Shown here: positions 44,839 through 56,700 of the stretch, piece by piece
Numbering within the stretch: the stretch's first letter is position 1
How the letters are laid out: every line of letters starts with the position of its first letter
Origin: a virus
Direction: 5' to 3' (one strand)
DNA: 64,000 bases
Virus record (IMG/VR): IMGVR_UViG_3300008120_000059
Coordinates: 64,001-128,000 of that record
Made by a program: the position numbers and the translations under genes
The notes under the pieces: generated by a model
Told to the model about the DNA's origin: nothing
Databases searched by the model: none
What the model saw: only the letters and a program-made list of their open reading frames with translations

Positions 44839-47800
44839 TCATGGACAATCAAAAATGGAACTACTTAATTCCTCATTAGTTGGTTCTGTAGGACAATGGT
44901 TGGCATCGATATAATATTGACCGAGGTTGAATCCAATATTTGGATGTTTATCGTATTTGTGTTTCATCAGAATTTGGTCGCTGTTATTTCCATTGAAAAC
45001 AACAACAAATTCATCAGTTAGTGGTGTATTGTCTAATTCAAAATTTAGATTGAAGTATAATCCTGTATCGCAATAATTTAAGTCGACATCAATTACTTCT
45101 ATGGTTTTACCATATTTGTTTATTAAATAATCCCCATGGTTATATAATTCTTTCGGATGGTCACAACAAGGTTCAATAAAATCTGTTGGTTTTTTTTGTA
45201 ATTCCTCTGGGAACCTATCGTCAAAAAAGTAAACACTATTTGTAGGTGTTCCAAAATTTTCAATGATTCTATTTGTATAAACTCTTAGTTGTGTTGTTGG
45301 TAAAACTTCAAAAACTTCATAAGTATTATTTTGGGTTAATCCTGTAATGATACTTTTCTTGATTGATGCTAAACATTCAATGTCTGTAATTTCAAGTTTT
45401 TGATAGTTGTACGTAAATGAATACCCTGATACAGGTCCATTCACAATTTGTTGGTGACTATATTCTGTACATTGTTTGTAAGATGCAGATAAAACATATT
45501 CCCCAACATTTAAATCACAAACACTTTTACCACTTATCGTACCACCACTAATATAACTTTCAATATTGTCATCTGTAGTTTGGTTGTCAATGGTTAATCC
45601 GCTATCAACTACTAAAACTATAGAGTCACATTTTAAACCATAGTTAAAGTTTGATTTGTATTCAACTTTTGGTTGTATTGTGTAACCTGTGTAATTGTCA
45701 CAATATGTTGCACCTGAAACAACTGAAATTGGGGATGATATTGTTCCTTGGTAACCAACAATACTAAATAATTCTACGTGACTTTTTCCTGATGGTGTTG
45801 GACATGGGTCATGTTCAATTTTGGGTTGTAGACCTTCAATTTTGAATTTTACTTCTTTATTTGCTGCATCTACAATATTAAAATCTATTACATCATTTTC
45901 TGAAAAACCAGTTAATTTATATACACAATCACTAACTTTTTGAATGTAAACATCCGCATTTTCATTTGTTCCACTTACACAATTAGCATAAATGTTAAAT
46001 GGCCATGTTGAACCTTGTTGGATACCTGTTTTGTATCCAATTACTTCAAAAAACACATCACTCACTAATGTACATCCACTGTTTGAGTCGCAATAAACGG
46101 TATTATCAGTATAAACTTTAACACTGATTCCATTTGTATTTTTTGTGATTTTGTAATCGGCATCAAATCGATAATCAAAATAGTCGACCACTGAACATTC
46201 GTTTGGACCTAATTTTACGGATGAAAACTTAACTTTTTCAACACCATTTTCATCAGTGTATGTTGTGTATTTTATTAATGGTATTGTTTCTGAAAAATAT
46301 GTTTGGCCTGTGGTTCCCGTGAAAGCAGAATAGGGTTCATACCCTGCACTATTTCTTGTAATAGTTACGTCATCAATCAATACAGATAACGCCGATAACC
46401 ATAGTTCTTTAATTTTAGTAACATCAGGTTCAAGATAATCTTTATAATCACATATTAAGGAAAGATTTACCGTATCACCACTGGTGACCCCACTTGTACA
46501 TCCTGTAAATGGTTGTGCATCAAATAATTTTGCACTGTTTGAAGTGTTACTTGTTCCACTAACAATCACATACATAGAGGATGTTAGACCCGTGTAGTCG
46601 GCCCCACCATAAACTGTTCCATCAATTTCAATTACAGGATAGTAAGTAACACCTGTAAGGTTTATTAAACCTCTAAAATTATTTTCTTCACCTAAAATAT
46701 TTTCTAAATCTTCCTCAATTACATTTTCAAAATCAGGGTATAGTTCCTCAATAAATTCTAATGGTTGACAATCATATCTATATTGATATTTTGGTCTACC
46801 AAACACGTTATTTTCTATTAAATTACCGCCGGTCCATTGAGTGGTTGATGGTACTAATTGTTCAACTAATTGTGGCCAATAAGGTGATAATTTATTAACA
46901 AATTCAATAACATTTATTTGATTATATGGTGTAAAACCTGTTGTTTGTGATATATAATCTCTATAGACATCTTCTAATTGAATATAATTTTTTTTGTAAC
47001 GAATTTTGTTAGAATTTGTTACAAGTCCATGAATAAAGGTGTCTAAAAATTCAGCAAAAGTTTTACCTGTTTGGGGTAATAAAGTATTTGTACCAAAACT
47101 TATTAATAATTCTCTACTTTGTCTAAAGATATCATAATCTATACCTCGTGATGGTGAGATATAAATTCCAATGTTTTTTCTATTTAAAATTAATAAATAA
47201 TCATCCTCAATTGGTTTTCCGTCTTTATTATCGACCGCGGAAACCAATTCATAACCGGTATCTAAACCTGGTAATGTTCTATATAAATCAAAGTATTCTT
47301 CTCCGTATGTGTAGTTTTTATTCTTTGTTTTAATTGTTTTGGTGTTACCCGTTAGTATTGAGTTACTACTGTCTAAAACGAGTGGAGTACGGTGTGATAA
47401 TGTAATATCGTACCATCCTGAACCTTTACCAAAGAATATGTTTTCAGTTTCGTTATATGCTCTTCTTGGTAGTCCAGTTTTTTCGTCTACAGGGTAACCC
47501 TCTCTGTCAAATGTTGTTGACGCTGAGTAGTAAACTTTAGAATATGTGAAACCTGTACTATCAAAGGTGGCGTAAGAATATCTTTTGTTACCTTGAATCG
47601 CATCGTATATGTCTTGTTGTAAATTAAAACTAGATGGAATTGACGTTACTTTATAAATGTATTCATCAATCCTAATCAAAGGCTCGGGTGCCCCCAAAAA
47701 TTTTAAAAAGAAATCAATAGAGGATTTTGTTCCTTTTGATTTATAAATGTGAGCAAGATTTATAAGTAATCTTCGATAAAACTCATACTCAGCTTCAATT

Positions 47801-49083
47801 AAATTCGTACCGGTTGATACTCCGTCATAATTTGATTGTAATCTTGAATATAAAACATCATTTAGACTATTTTCATCGAATAAATTTAATGTTGATAAAC
47901 CTAAATTTTCTGCTAAGTTTTTTAAAAGTACATCAGGTAAATTATTAATTCCATCATAACTTACGTTTCTCATATAAGCTATGTTGTCTATGTATTTCTT
48001 TACACTATCAAAGCTTTGACCATATAATTGAAATACACTTTCAGCTCTTTTATCTTCGGTGTCAAATTCAAATAACTGTGGTGCGGCTAAAAATCTAACC
48101 ATTAGATTAGATTTATACACATCTATCTCATCAGCAATATCTTTTAATTTACCAACATATAAATCGTAATCAAAACCGGTTATTTGTATGTTATAACCAT
48201 CATTAGATATTGGCCAAGTTATTACAACATCAACCAAAGATGTTTTTGAATTGTCTTGAACATCTCTCGGTACTTTAAATGATGAAGTATAAATTGGATT
48301 TGTTTCTCTATTTAAAAGTGATTCCTCTAAATCGTCTAACCCTTCGAAAAATTCTTCAACTAAACCATCGTTTGGTCTTATCAATAAATTTTCTGAATAT
48401 GTTGAACCAGTAAATGGTTGTCCATATACCTTTAAGTAAATTCTATTGTTTGTATTCGGTTCGCTGTATTCTAAAATTGGATATGGTGTGTTATTTGTAA
48501 CAACAACATATTTTGTATAAGACGAATAAAAATTTCTTAATTCGTTTTCAGTTTCTGGTTTAACTACTGAATTAGGCTCAACAAAAACTAAATCAAAAGG
48601 ATTGAATATTTTACTTCTTTCGATGTAAAAAGTTGTGGTATTGGTGCTATCGTTATATGTTATTCCACTAGCACTGTAATTAGAAACACCTATAGGACTG
48701 TCCGATAAGATTGAAATTCCACCCGGAAACTTGTTTATAATTCTAGTTAATGAAACTAAAATTCTACTTGTTAACGAACCAAATAAAGATTTATCGGCAT
48801 ATTTTTTGTTGCCCTTAAACCTTACTTCGTCAGTTCTCTTTTTTCTTGGTGTTGCTGATGTTGTTTGAATACCCTCAACCTCTTTTAACGTATCTAATGT
48901 TAAAAATTGAGAGAATGGGTTACTCGTAAAATTTTTAGAATCTTTGTCAGGGATAGACTTATCAAGCGCAAATACGGTGTTGGTTAGTGCAGATGAACCA
49001 TCAGTTATCTGTCTACCAACTAAGAAATCATTAAATGTTTCCGCTCCGCTTGACGCTTGACTCGGTACTTTTCTCCTTGCCAT
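44839..49083 (-). CDS. large baseplate/tail structural protein, 1,414 aa
   Basis: A very large beta-rich virion protein. Residues about 330-480 are more helical, with INLAHIYKSKGTKSSIDFFL then KFLGAPEPL. This resembles the segment in phage tail protein I/baseplate wedge proteins that precedes the fibre-attachment region. The C-terminal 500 residues contain many Cys-containing beta modules akin to the fibre cassette (CDNYTGYTIQPKVEYKSNFN and similar). That combination suggests a baseplate-fibre connector, an inference supported by its place directly upstream of the giant fibre gene. It overlaps the 305-aa gene's stop by one base. Confidence 0.7.
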   Translation of the reverse strand: MARRKVPSQASSGAETFNDFLVGRQITDGSSALTNTVFALDKSIPDKDSKNFTSNPFSQFLTLDTLKEVEGIQTTSATPRKKRTDEVRFKGNKKYADKSLFGSLTSRILVSLTRIINKFPGGISILSDSPIGVSNYSASGITYNDSTNTTTFYIERSKIFNPFDLVFVEPNSVVKPETENELRNFYSSYTKYVVVTNNTPYPILEYSEPNTNNRIYLKVYGQPFTGSTYSENLLIRPNDGLVEEFFEGLDDLEESLLNRETNPIYTSSFKVPRDVQDNSKTSLVDVVITWPISNDGYNIQITGFDYDLYVGKLKDIADEIDVYKSNLMVRFLAAPQLFEFDTEDKRAESVFQLYGQSFDSVKKYIDNIAYMRNVSYDGINNLPDVLLKNLAENLGLSTLNLFDENSLNDVLYSRLQSNYDGVSTGTNLIEAEYEFYRRLLINLAHIYKSKGTKSSIDFFLKFLGAPEPLIRIDEYIYKVTSIPSSFNLQQDIYDAIQGNKRYSYATFDSTGFTYSKVYYSASTTFDREGYPVDEKTGLPRRAYNETENIFFGKGSGWYDITLSHRTPLVLDSSNSILTGNTKTIKTKNKNYTYGEEYFDLYRTLPGLDTGYELVSAVDNKDGKPIEDDYLLILNRKNIGIYISPSRGIDYDIFRQSRELLISFGTNTLLPQTGKTFAEFLDTFIHGLVTNSNKIRYKKNYIQLEDVYRDYISQTTGFTPYNQINVIEFVNKLSPYWPQLVEQLVPSTTQWTGGNLIENNVFGRPKYQYRYDCQPLEFIEELYPDFENVIEEDLENILGEENNFRGLINLTGVTYYPVIEIDGTVYGGADYTGLTSSMYVIVSGTSNTSNSAKLFDAQPFTGCTSGVTSGDTVNLSLICDYKDYLEPDVTKIKELWLSALSVLIDDVTITRNSAGYEPYSAFTGTTGQTYFSETIPLIKYTTYTDENGVEKVKFSSVKLGPNECSVVDYFDYRFDADYKITKNTNGISVKVYTDNTVYCDSNSGCTLVSDVFFEVIGYKTGIQQGSTWPFNIYANCVSGTNENADVYIQKVSDCVYKLTGFSENDVIDFNIVDAANKEVKFKIEGLQPKIEHDPCPTPSGKSHVELFSIVGYQGTISSPISVVSGATYCDNYTGYTIQPKVEYKSNFNYGLKCDSIVLVVDSGLTIDNQTTDDNIESYISGGTISGKSVCDLNVGEYVLSASYKQCTEYSHQQIVNGPVSGYSFTYNYQKLEITDIECLASIKKSIITGLTQNNTYEVFEVLPTTQLRVYTNRIIENFGTPTNSVYFFDDRFPEELQKKPTDFIEPCCDHPKELYNHGDYLINKYGKTIEVIDVDLNYCDTGLYFNLNFELDNTPLTDEFVVVFNGNNSDQILMKHKYDKHPNIGFNLGQYYIDANHCPTEPTNEELSSSIFDCP

Positions 49084-50000
49084 TATTCTGTTATAGTATC
49101 AAAGTTTAAGGTTTCGTCTACGTCATTTCTTTCTTCACGAATCTCATATAATGTTTCATTAAATTCGTCTTTAACTTCGTAAAGATTGTATTGTCTATAG
49201 ATGTTATTATTATTGTCATAGATGGTATAGATACCTTGTGAAACCGCTTTACTTTGATTACCATAAAGAGCATGTGCCAATGTTGAAGCATCATGTTCAA
49301 CCATTTCTACCTCAATTGTGGTGGGATTTAAATATGTGTTTGTTAATATGATTTTTTGTGATGGTACACCAATAAATGGAACCGTATTTGGTTTATTTGT
49401 TGGTGCTGAAGATGGTGTTACTGTTAAAAACATCAAATTGGTTGCCTGTTCACTATACTGATATCTGATAGCTTTTTGTGATGTACTTGTTAAATTTGAA
49501 ACAATTGGTGTACAGTAGAACGAAGATGTTACGATTCTATAAAAATTTGGAATTTTTTTATTGTCAGATGAATTAATGTACTCAATTCTATATCCAACAA
49601 GTCCTTGTGGTGTAAATTTATTTCTATCATCAGCAGGAACATTGGATAAGTCAATGACCAATCCTCTAACTGAAGGTAGAGACGCTAAAATTCCACAATC
49701 AGTAATTGAAGTTCTTATTTGTTTTGGTCTTATATGGAGTGTGTATACACCTAAATCCGCAAAATCGGATGCGGTTAATTTTAAGTTGTACAATCCACCT
49801 AAGATTTCAACATTAGGTGCTGAAGTATCATCCGTGGTGTTCGAATTATGATAAACAGGGGTTAATACTTCAGCTGAACTTAATTTCTTAAGAGTAACAG
49901 TCGAAGTGCTATTTCTATCCGCAACGTAATGAAAATAAATTTCAACGTCTTCGGGTGACACATCTGATGGTCTAATTATACCGTAACTACCTACTGCCAT
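49083..50000 (-). CDS. tail/baseplate structural protein, 305 aa
   Basis: Beta-rich protein starting AVGSYGIIRPSDVSPEDVEI, with several Ig-like strand patterns (LYNLKLTASDFADLGVYTLH). The C-terminus is polar and acidic. It shares a base with the 1,414-aa gene and has its own TATTTAT element upstream, so it may start a late transcript that includes the next gene. The short Thr/Pro-like element VTPSSAPTNKPN appears once. No specific family recognised; location implies baseplate or fibre assembly. Confidence 0.65.
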   Translation of the reverse strand: MAVGSYGIIRPSDVSPEDVEIYFHYVADRNSTSTVTLKKLSSAEVLTPVYHNSNTTDDTSAPNVEILGGLYNLKLTASDFADLGVYTLHIRPKQIRTSITDCGILASLPSVRGLVIDLSNVPADDRNKFTPQGLVGYRIEYINSSDNKKIPNFYRIVTSSFYCTPIVSNLTSTSQKAIRYQYSEQATNLMFLTVTPSSAPTNKPNTVPFIGVPSQKIILTNTYLNPTTIEVEMVEHDASTLAHALYGNQSKAVSQGIYTIYDNNNNIYRQYNLYEVKDEFNETLYEIREERNDVDETLNFDTITE

Positions 50001-50011
50001 GTTTTTTTATA

Positions 50012-50020
50012 ATAAATATG
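50012..50020 (-). promoter_or_regulatory. TATTTAT motif upstream of the 305-aa gene
   Basis: CATATTTAT on the coding strand, 11 nt before the ATG at 50000. Confidence 0.4.
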
Positions 50021-50024
50021 AAAA

Positions 50025-51191
50025 TTATTGTTTTCTAATATTAAAATATCCGTTTCCATAAATTGATAATTCACCTGTGTTGTCAATTTCAGATAATCGT
50101 AATGTTTTTTCCATTACACCTTGTTTTCCTCTTTCAACAAAAATGTCAGAATAGATTACTGGTTCATCAATAAATCCTAAGAAATGTTCATTTCTTGTAA
50201 TAACCTTATTGATGACTTCTTCTTTTGTAAATCCTGATGTTGTACCAGTAATTGTAGTGATTCCATCCTCAAAATCTTGATAATACAAATTATCAATTGT
50301 GTATGCACTGTAAGCCACACCATTTGTTACTCCTGTAGTTACACCTGAGTATGTATTTGAACCGTATAATTTTAATTCGCTAATTTTACTTTTACCAATT
50401 GCAGCATATGTAAATGTGGTATAACCTGTGTTGGTTCCATTATAGTCTAAATCGTTTAGATAATTTTGACTTTGACCCGATATGTTGGTGTATGGTATTG
50501 TGAACCCGGAGAATGTCCCTAATGGGTTAGAGACAGTGGTATTTGAAGGTACTTGTACTTTCTTTTTAGTTTCAAACTGACTCCATGGTGTGTTGATTGA
50601 AATTGATATGGTTGTTTCGCCGGTGGATGAATATGTTTTTGTTGCGGTAATTCCAGTTGTTGATAGAATACTTGTAGTCCCGTCTCCCCAACTGACAGTA
50701 AAATCGATAAAATGTATTTCAGAAACTTTACTCGTGTCCACCGTATTGTAAACCTGAACTGTGTTACCGGTCTGAGTATAAGAAAAGTTACAAATTTGTT
50801 CAACTTGTTCAAGTTCCCCATCAAAACCAACCATTACACCCATTTCGTCAACGTGTGTTTCTAAAAATATCGGTAACATGTGTTCACCATACGCCTCCCC
50901 TTTTGTAATATTGTTCCAACCATATAGTTCTAAAGTTAAATCACAACCAGCGTCTCCGTAAGAGTTGGTTGGTATGGTGGTTCCCGTCCACATGTAGTAT
51001 CCATTACTAACAGTACCACCAGTGACGTTATACACTATAAAACCATCTAAAGGGTCAAGATATTGAGACTCCGACCACGATATTAAACTACCCAAACTAT
51101 TGTACCAATATGGACCATCGTTTGAATACAATTTAACATTAGGAATATTTTTCCTAAGTATTTCGTATTTTGTTGGTGATTTAATATCCAT
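50025..51191 (-). CDS. structural protein with PKD-like domain, 388 aa
   Basis: The middle of this protein (about residues 165-210) reads FTVSWGDGTTSILS followed by ATKTYSSTGETTISISIN, the WGDG...Y-x-x-x-G pattern of PKD/Ig-like domains found in surface proteins. The N-terminal part (about 1-120) is beta-rich with YNVTGGTVSNGYYMWTG. The C-terminus resembles a small conserved tail-protein segment (FLGFIDEPVIYSDIFVERG). It abuts the next gene within one base, in a coupled series. A baseplate-associated fibre or collar role is inferred. Confidence 0.65.
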   Translation of the reverse strand: MDIKSPTKYEILRKNIPNVKLYSNDGPYWYNSLGSLISWSESQYLDPLDGFIVYNVTGGTVSNGYYMWTGTTIPTNSYGDAGCDLTLELYGWNNITKGEAYGEHMLPIFLETHVDEMGVMVGFDGELEQVEQICNFSYTQTGNTVQVYNTVDTSKVSEIHFIDFTVSWGDGTTSILSTTGITATKTYSSTGETTISISINTPWSQFETKKKVQVPSNTTVSNPLGTFSGFTIPYTNISGQSQNYLNDLDYNGTNTGYTTFTYAAIGKSKISELKLYGSNTYSGVTTGVTNGVAYSAYTIDNLYYQDFEDGITTITGTTSGFTKEEVINKVITRNEHFLGFIDEPVIYSDIFVERGKQGVMEKTLRLSEIDNTGELSIYGNGYFNIRKQ

Positions 51192-52024
51192 TATTGTTTT
51201 CTTTCATAAAAATTTATTGGTGCGGTTACTATTCCTTTTCTTGTACCTAATGAACCATTATACGCATAAACTATGTATGAATAATTTGTTCTATCTATAA
51301 TTACTTTATAGTAGACATCTTCTTCTTCAGCATACGGTGTTGTTGCATTTACATTTTTTGATTTATTTACAAAATCAATAACACTTCCGTCTTTTGCATT
51401 ATAGTACTTGGCGGTCATATAAAATGTATTTCCCGTAATATTTGTTTCATCAAATGGTGAATCATCCGCAAACCAAAAAAAGTACATATTTTCCGTATTT
51501 CTGTAGTTTGAACCAGTGAAAACAGGGACATAAACAAAATCGTTTAGAGGTAACGTAGCTCCCGACGGTGTGCCTGTATAATATATTCTTTCACCAAGAG
51601 GGAGTGATAAATTCTTTGCAAAAACCAATCTTCTATTCGTTTGATTTGGTGATGCGTCATTATTAGTTTTGTAAAACTCTAATCTGAAAAAACTTTCTGT
51701 TGACTGTTTTAACATTTTAGAATTTTCTTCCATTGTTATTCCAACGTCTTCATAATTTTGTGAGTAATTACCAAAACTATTCAAAAAATAAAAATTATAC
51801 CATATGTCCGTTTGGTTAAAAGTATTATCAGTTACCGGTGAAACTTGGTCATATGCGGTATGTATGTATCTTACAGTTTCATAATTTTCAGTTGGGTTGA
51901 TGATTTCATATAAAATCTCTTGCTCCATCTGCTCAGCATTATCAGTCCAACCCAAATCTGTTTTAAACATTTGGTTTGATGGAATTATAATTGTTTGGTC
52001 ATTATTTTTAGCAAGAATTTTCAT
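51191..52024 (-). CDS. tail/baseplate structural protein, 277 aa
   Basis: Mixed beta protein beginning KILAKNNDQTIIIPSNQMFK, rich in Asn, Tyr and Thr. It lies between the 586-aa and 388-aa genes with one-base junctions, so all three are translationally coupled. The N-terminal phrase is also echoed at the start of the 586-aa protein (RIILPSKKFF), hinting at a shared attachment domain. No known family identified. Confidence 0.65.
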   Translation of the reverse strand: MKILAKNNDQTIIIPSNQMFKTDLGWTDNAEQMEQEILYEIINPTENYETVRYIHTAYDQVSPVTDNTFNQTDIWYNFYFLNSFGNYSQNYEDVGITMEENSKMLKQSTESFFRLEFYKTNNDASPNQTNRRLVFAKNLSLPLGERIYYTGTPSGATLPLNDFVYVPVFTGSNYRNTENMYFFWFADDSPFDETNITGNTFYMTAKYYNAKDGSVIDFVNKSKNVNATTPYAEEEDVYYKVIIDRTNYSYIVYAYNGSLGTRKGIVTAPINFYERKQ

Positions 52025-52025
52025 A

Positions 52026-53786
52026 TTAACATTTAAACTTGTTTACGTTCTTAACTTTATCTTGTTTATTCCTGTAGATATTTTCGTTTCGTAAATAAAA
52101 ATCAATATCACTTTTTACATAATGTATATTATTAATAAAAGGAAAGTTGGTACCGAAACCATCAGGGTCAATAAATCCATGGTCGTATAAATCTCTCCAT
52201 TTCCATAACGCCTCGTCTTCAAAATATTTTGAATTCTGTGGTAATCCGTATACTTGATTTGTTGTTGAAGTTTCAATATATGGTGACAATTGTCTTAGTT
52301 TTACTCTATGGTGTGGTTGATAATAAAGACCATACATGTTTGTCATTGAACCACCTGAAAAGGTTACAGTTGTACCCGTTTGTCCATAATCAAAAACAAA
52401 TAAAGGATTAGAGAATCTGTGATATGATTCACTTATAATTCTTTCTTTTAATTCTGAACGATTGTATTCAACAAAGGCACCATGTAAAACTGTACCAACA
52501 GGTAAATCTACACCTGTTGTAAAATTATAGGTTGTTGCACTAATCGTTCTCGAGAAACCACTTGTTAATATGGACGTTTCAGTAGTTCCTGTACCATTAA
52601 AATGTTCGTCAACCCATGTATCATGAAAATTGAATTTCCAACCAACTTTAGGTGGGTATTCAAAATAACCGTTTCTATTGGCCAAAATGGTACTTACATA
52701 AACTTCAGTTGGTAAATAACCTAAATTATTAGTTAATCCCGTAAGAACAAATGGTTCTTTGAAATCATAAATTAATGATTCCATCATATTCCTTTCAACC
52801 AAAACATCAGAAACACCAGCACTATTTTCTAAAAGTAATTTTCTTTCGTTTTCCCAAATAGATGACTCAAATCCAATTTTGTCTAATATATAATCTTCCC
52901 TTTCTGTTAGTGTTTTGTGTTTGTGAACGTAATAATTAGATGTGGAACCTGTTATGTCATTTCTGTCAAGACATCGTTTACCAAAAACAACTGTTGAAAG
53001 TGTTGAACCAGAGGGTAATTCGGATTTAGATATTTCTAAAACATATTTTTCAGAATTATATATTGAGTCACCAACACTTATAATTGTGAATGTTTTACCC
53101 GTGACATTTACCGCGTTATTAAAACTACCTCCGCTTAGTGTAATAAATTCACCCGATAACATTCCGTGTTCTACAGGACTTGTTAACTTGTATGTGTTAC
53201 CATTGCTTTCAACCCTAAAAGGTATTCCATCGCCTGATGTAAAACTAAAATAAGTTCCACCACTTAATGAATATTTCATCGGATAAGCACTGTCTTGACC
53301 ATAAACATATGAAAGGTATATGTTCCAATTGTGATATGGTGCTTGTATGGACGATATTGAGGTGTGTTCAGTTTCTCCTGAATAAGCAAAAATGGGACTG
53401 TACGTTGTTAATGATGAAATAGTTTGTATAGTGTTTATTTGTCTTACCACATCTTTTCTTAAAAAAGCAAATTCTTGGTAGGGTATGAAACCTGTAAAAT
53501 CATTATTACCACCGTCACCAACCAAATACAGTCTTTTTAATAATGGATTATATTCAGATGAACCACTATAAAGATTTCTAAAAACCATTTTTAGTTTACC
53601 ATGAATTTTATAGCTATTACTTTCGTTCCTTTCTTTATTAAAGAGCTCCGCGTTACTTAGAATAATTGTTCTGTCACCTTCTCTTAAAAGATTCTCAGTT
53701 TCCTCTAACCCAACACGAATTGTTTGGTCTTCATTGATTGAACCAAAAAATTTTTTAGATGGTAATATAATCCTTTTTTTATCCAT
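52026..53786 (-). CDS. tail/baseplate structural protein, 586 aa
   Basis: Large beta-rich protein starting DKKRIILPSKKFFGSINEDQ. A central region with GEFITLSGGSFNNAVNVTGK is typical of fibre or baseplate proteins, and the C-terminal part is Tyr/Phe-rich. It shares one base with the upstream 1,374-aa gene. The role is unknown beyond being part of the baseplate gene run. Confidence 0.65.
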   Translation of the reverse strand: MDKKRIILPSKKFFGSINEDQTIRVGLEETENLLREGDRTIILSNAELFNKERNESNSYKIHGKLKMVFRNLYSGSSEYNPLLKRLYLVGDGGNNDFTGFIPYQEFAFLRKDVVRQINTIQTISSLTTYSPIFAYSGETEHTSISSIQAPYHNWNIYLSYVYGQDSAYPMKYSLSGGTYFSFTSGDGIPFRVESNGNTYKLTSPVEHGMLSGEFITLSGGSFNNAVNVTGKTFTIISVGDSIYNSEKYVLEISKSELPSGSTLSTVVFGKRCLDRNDITGSTSNYYVHKHKTLTEREDYILDKIGFESSIWENERKLLLENSAGVSDVLVERNMMESLIYDFKEPFVLTGLTNNLGYLPTEVYVSTILANRNGYFEYPPKVGWKFNFHDTWVDEHFNGTGTTETSILTSGFSRTISATTYNFTTGVDLPVGTVLHGAFVEYNRSELKERIISESYHRFSNPLFVFDYGQTGTTVTFSGGSMTNMYGLYYQPHHRVKLRQLSPYIETSTTNQVYGLPQNSKYFEDEALWKWRDLYDHGFIDPDGFGTNFPFINNIHYVKSDIDFYLRNENIYRNKQDKVKNVNKFKC

Positions 53787-56700
53787 TATTCTTGAGATGG
53801 GAACGCACCTTTTGGTCCAAATAATTTTATAAATTTATCAACCGCAGTTGCGCCTGGTCTTAATCCAAAATAAAATAAGAATGGTGTTGATAATATTTGT
53901 TTATTACCAGTATAATTTACTTGTGTTGGTTTTAATATAAAATCAACATCATTATTCCACGGTTTTGAAGCCCATCCCCCCACCTCTCCAACTCTAATCC
54001 ACAAAGTACCTGCATCCGGTGATAAAGTGGTTCCTGATGTTATATGTAAAACAGTAAACCCTTCCTCTTGATTGTTGTAGTTTAGATGCACGTCGTTTGT
54101 ATCTTCAACATCAAACGAACCATCGTTAACATCAGCACCTGCGATTGTGAATGTATCTCCCGAATATGTTTTTGTCATCGGAAATAAAACATAATTATAT
54201 GTTGAATCACCCGTAAACGCATAATTATACGTCATTCCTTGTAATCTCTGAGAAACAACAGTGGCATAATCCCAAGATTGTCCATATCCTTCACCAAAAC
54301 CTTGTCCGTCCTTATCCCAATAAAAAAATGGAACAATTTGTGACGATTCTGTTAACCTACCTGGTTCATTTAGACAAACTCTAACCCTATAACCGTCATC
54401 GTCTAAAACAAAATTTATCGGCATTGGTCCATTCGTTGTTCCGGATTGTGATTTAAATAATTGAACATAATCATCAGGGTCAAGAATTACAGGACTGTAT
54501 TGACCATAATATCTATTTTGTAAATCAAATTCCTCAATACCGGCTTCATTGTTAATTGATATTAATTGTAAAACGTCACCATTTAATATTTCTTTATTAG
54601 TGTTAAACGGGTAGTATGAAGTGTATCCATTATTAGAGAAAAAATCTTTATAATTATAATTGGCGTTTGTGTCAAGTCTGTAATTAATGTAAAGACCCAA
54701 CATTTCTTTAAAATTTTGATACGATGTTGAACCTATACTTCTAACAATAGAGCAATTTGGGTCTAATGTTGGGTCTACACAAATTTCTTTAATAAATTCA
54801 TCTCTTGGACCTAAATCCATTATTGTTGTTGGGTGTCTTAGGGTACTGAATTCAGAACCTGATGCCGTTTTTTGGAAAATCGAGCCGTTCCATTTTGTGG
54901 ACCTGTAATAAAATTTTTTTACTGCGTCATTTGATGTTTTTTCTGAAACTTTATAATATAGTAAATTTTGACAGTAATTGGTCCCTCTGACGTTCAAATC
55001 TAAAGTTTCTTCATTGTCCCATCTCACTCTAGCTTTGAAAGGGAACATATAAAGAGAACCCGCTAACCAGTTGTCAAAAAAGGAATAATTAGCAATACCT
55101 TCGCAGAAAACTTTATTTACCAATTTTCTTCTTGCATATTCTCTGATTAATTTAAATTGTACATCTCTATTGTCTGTATGAGCCGCGGGAATTACTGTGT
55201 AAACACCAAATCTAAATTCAGAAAAACCACTTCTCGTGTCACATTTTATCGAACAAGGGTTTTTGGACAAGTCATTAGCTGCTGCTTGTCCAACTACCAT
55301 TAAGTTTAAATTATTACAATTTGTACCAGGGTTTGCCGTTGTTCCACTATAATCGGCAGTAGTACCGCTTGCACAGTAACTTATTTTTACAATACCACTA
55401 TCGTCATATATTGTATTTTGAGATAAACACCCTTCGGGTAAAGATGTGGAATCAAACGAGCTTGTTGTTGAACCGGTTATCGGGTAATTTGAATCGTATA
55501 TTTCGTAAGTGAATCCCGACCAAACATAATCTTTTGGGATTGTTGGGTCGTTCCATTGTAACCACGAATTTGCGGACGCTAAATCTCTACCTAAAACACC
55601 TGTTGTTGAACCACAAGTATAGTTTCTGTAAAGAAAAGTATAACTATTTCCTGTTGTTAATCCACTTAATGCTGTAATATCGGCCGTTTGTGCACCTGAA
55701 TGAGCTAGATAAGAAGTAACCCTTATGTAATAATTTCTATTAGGATTTACTATTATATTGTTTATAATTGTTGATAATGATTGTCCATACGTGTAACCCG
55801 TATAATAATAAGATGTTAAACCACTTGAGGGTGATTCACTTAAAAAATATTCTCTTTCAGTTGGGTCATAGTCACATATAAAAATATCTGTCACCGTGGA
55901 ATCACAGGTTCCTGTTACCACGGGTACACCATCTCCACCAGCGTAGGACATAGAACCATCTCTAGCGCAAACACCTGTAACTGATGACCCACTAAATGGT
56001 ATTGATTGGGATTGAATTGAGTTATTAGTACAATCTCTCCAAGTATAGGTGGTTGTGCCAGTAGTTGGTGGTGGTAAAGTGTATGTTGTACAATTAACCA
56101 AAAAAGTAAGTTTGTCTCGAACCGCGGTACCACTAGCGACTTTTTGATATATGTTAGAAGGGTCGGTGTCAGTCGACGAATCTTCCGTAAAAACTTGAAT
56201 TTCATCACAAGATTCACATTCGGGATATATTGTTAAACTTAATCTTACTGTTCCCAATGCTTGTAATGGTTCAATAATTGATTCATCCCACCCGTCAAAA
56301 GGTGCCCAATAAAAAGTCCATCCTAAAATATTCCAAGGACCAATTCTAACTTTTTCATAAATTAATTGAAATGGAGCAATGATAATTTGAACAGCACCAA
56401 CAAAGGCGGTATATATGACTCTTTCGAACGCATTAATAATAATCGCCAAAAGAATTGCAAAACTAAACTTTCTCCACGCATAATTTATTGGTGGGGTGAC
56501 AACACTTGATTCGCAATCTTCTTCCGCTTTTGGTGCAATATCTTTTATACCTAAAAAGTTGTCTTTACCACCTTTAAAATGCCCACCCATGTAAGATGTT
56601 ACAGTGTAGACTTTGTTATATGTAAATCTATAGAAATAATCCTCAGGATAATAACTTCCATAAGTCTGATTGAATATTACTGATGAACTTGTGGCTGAAG

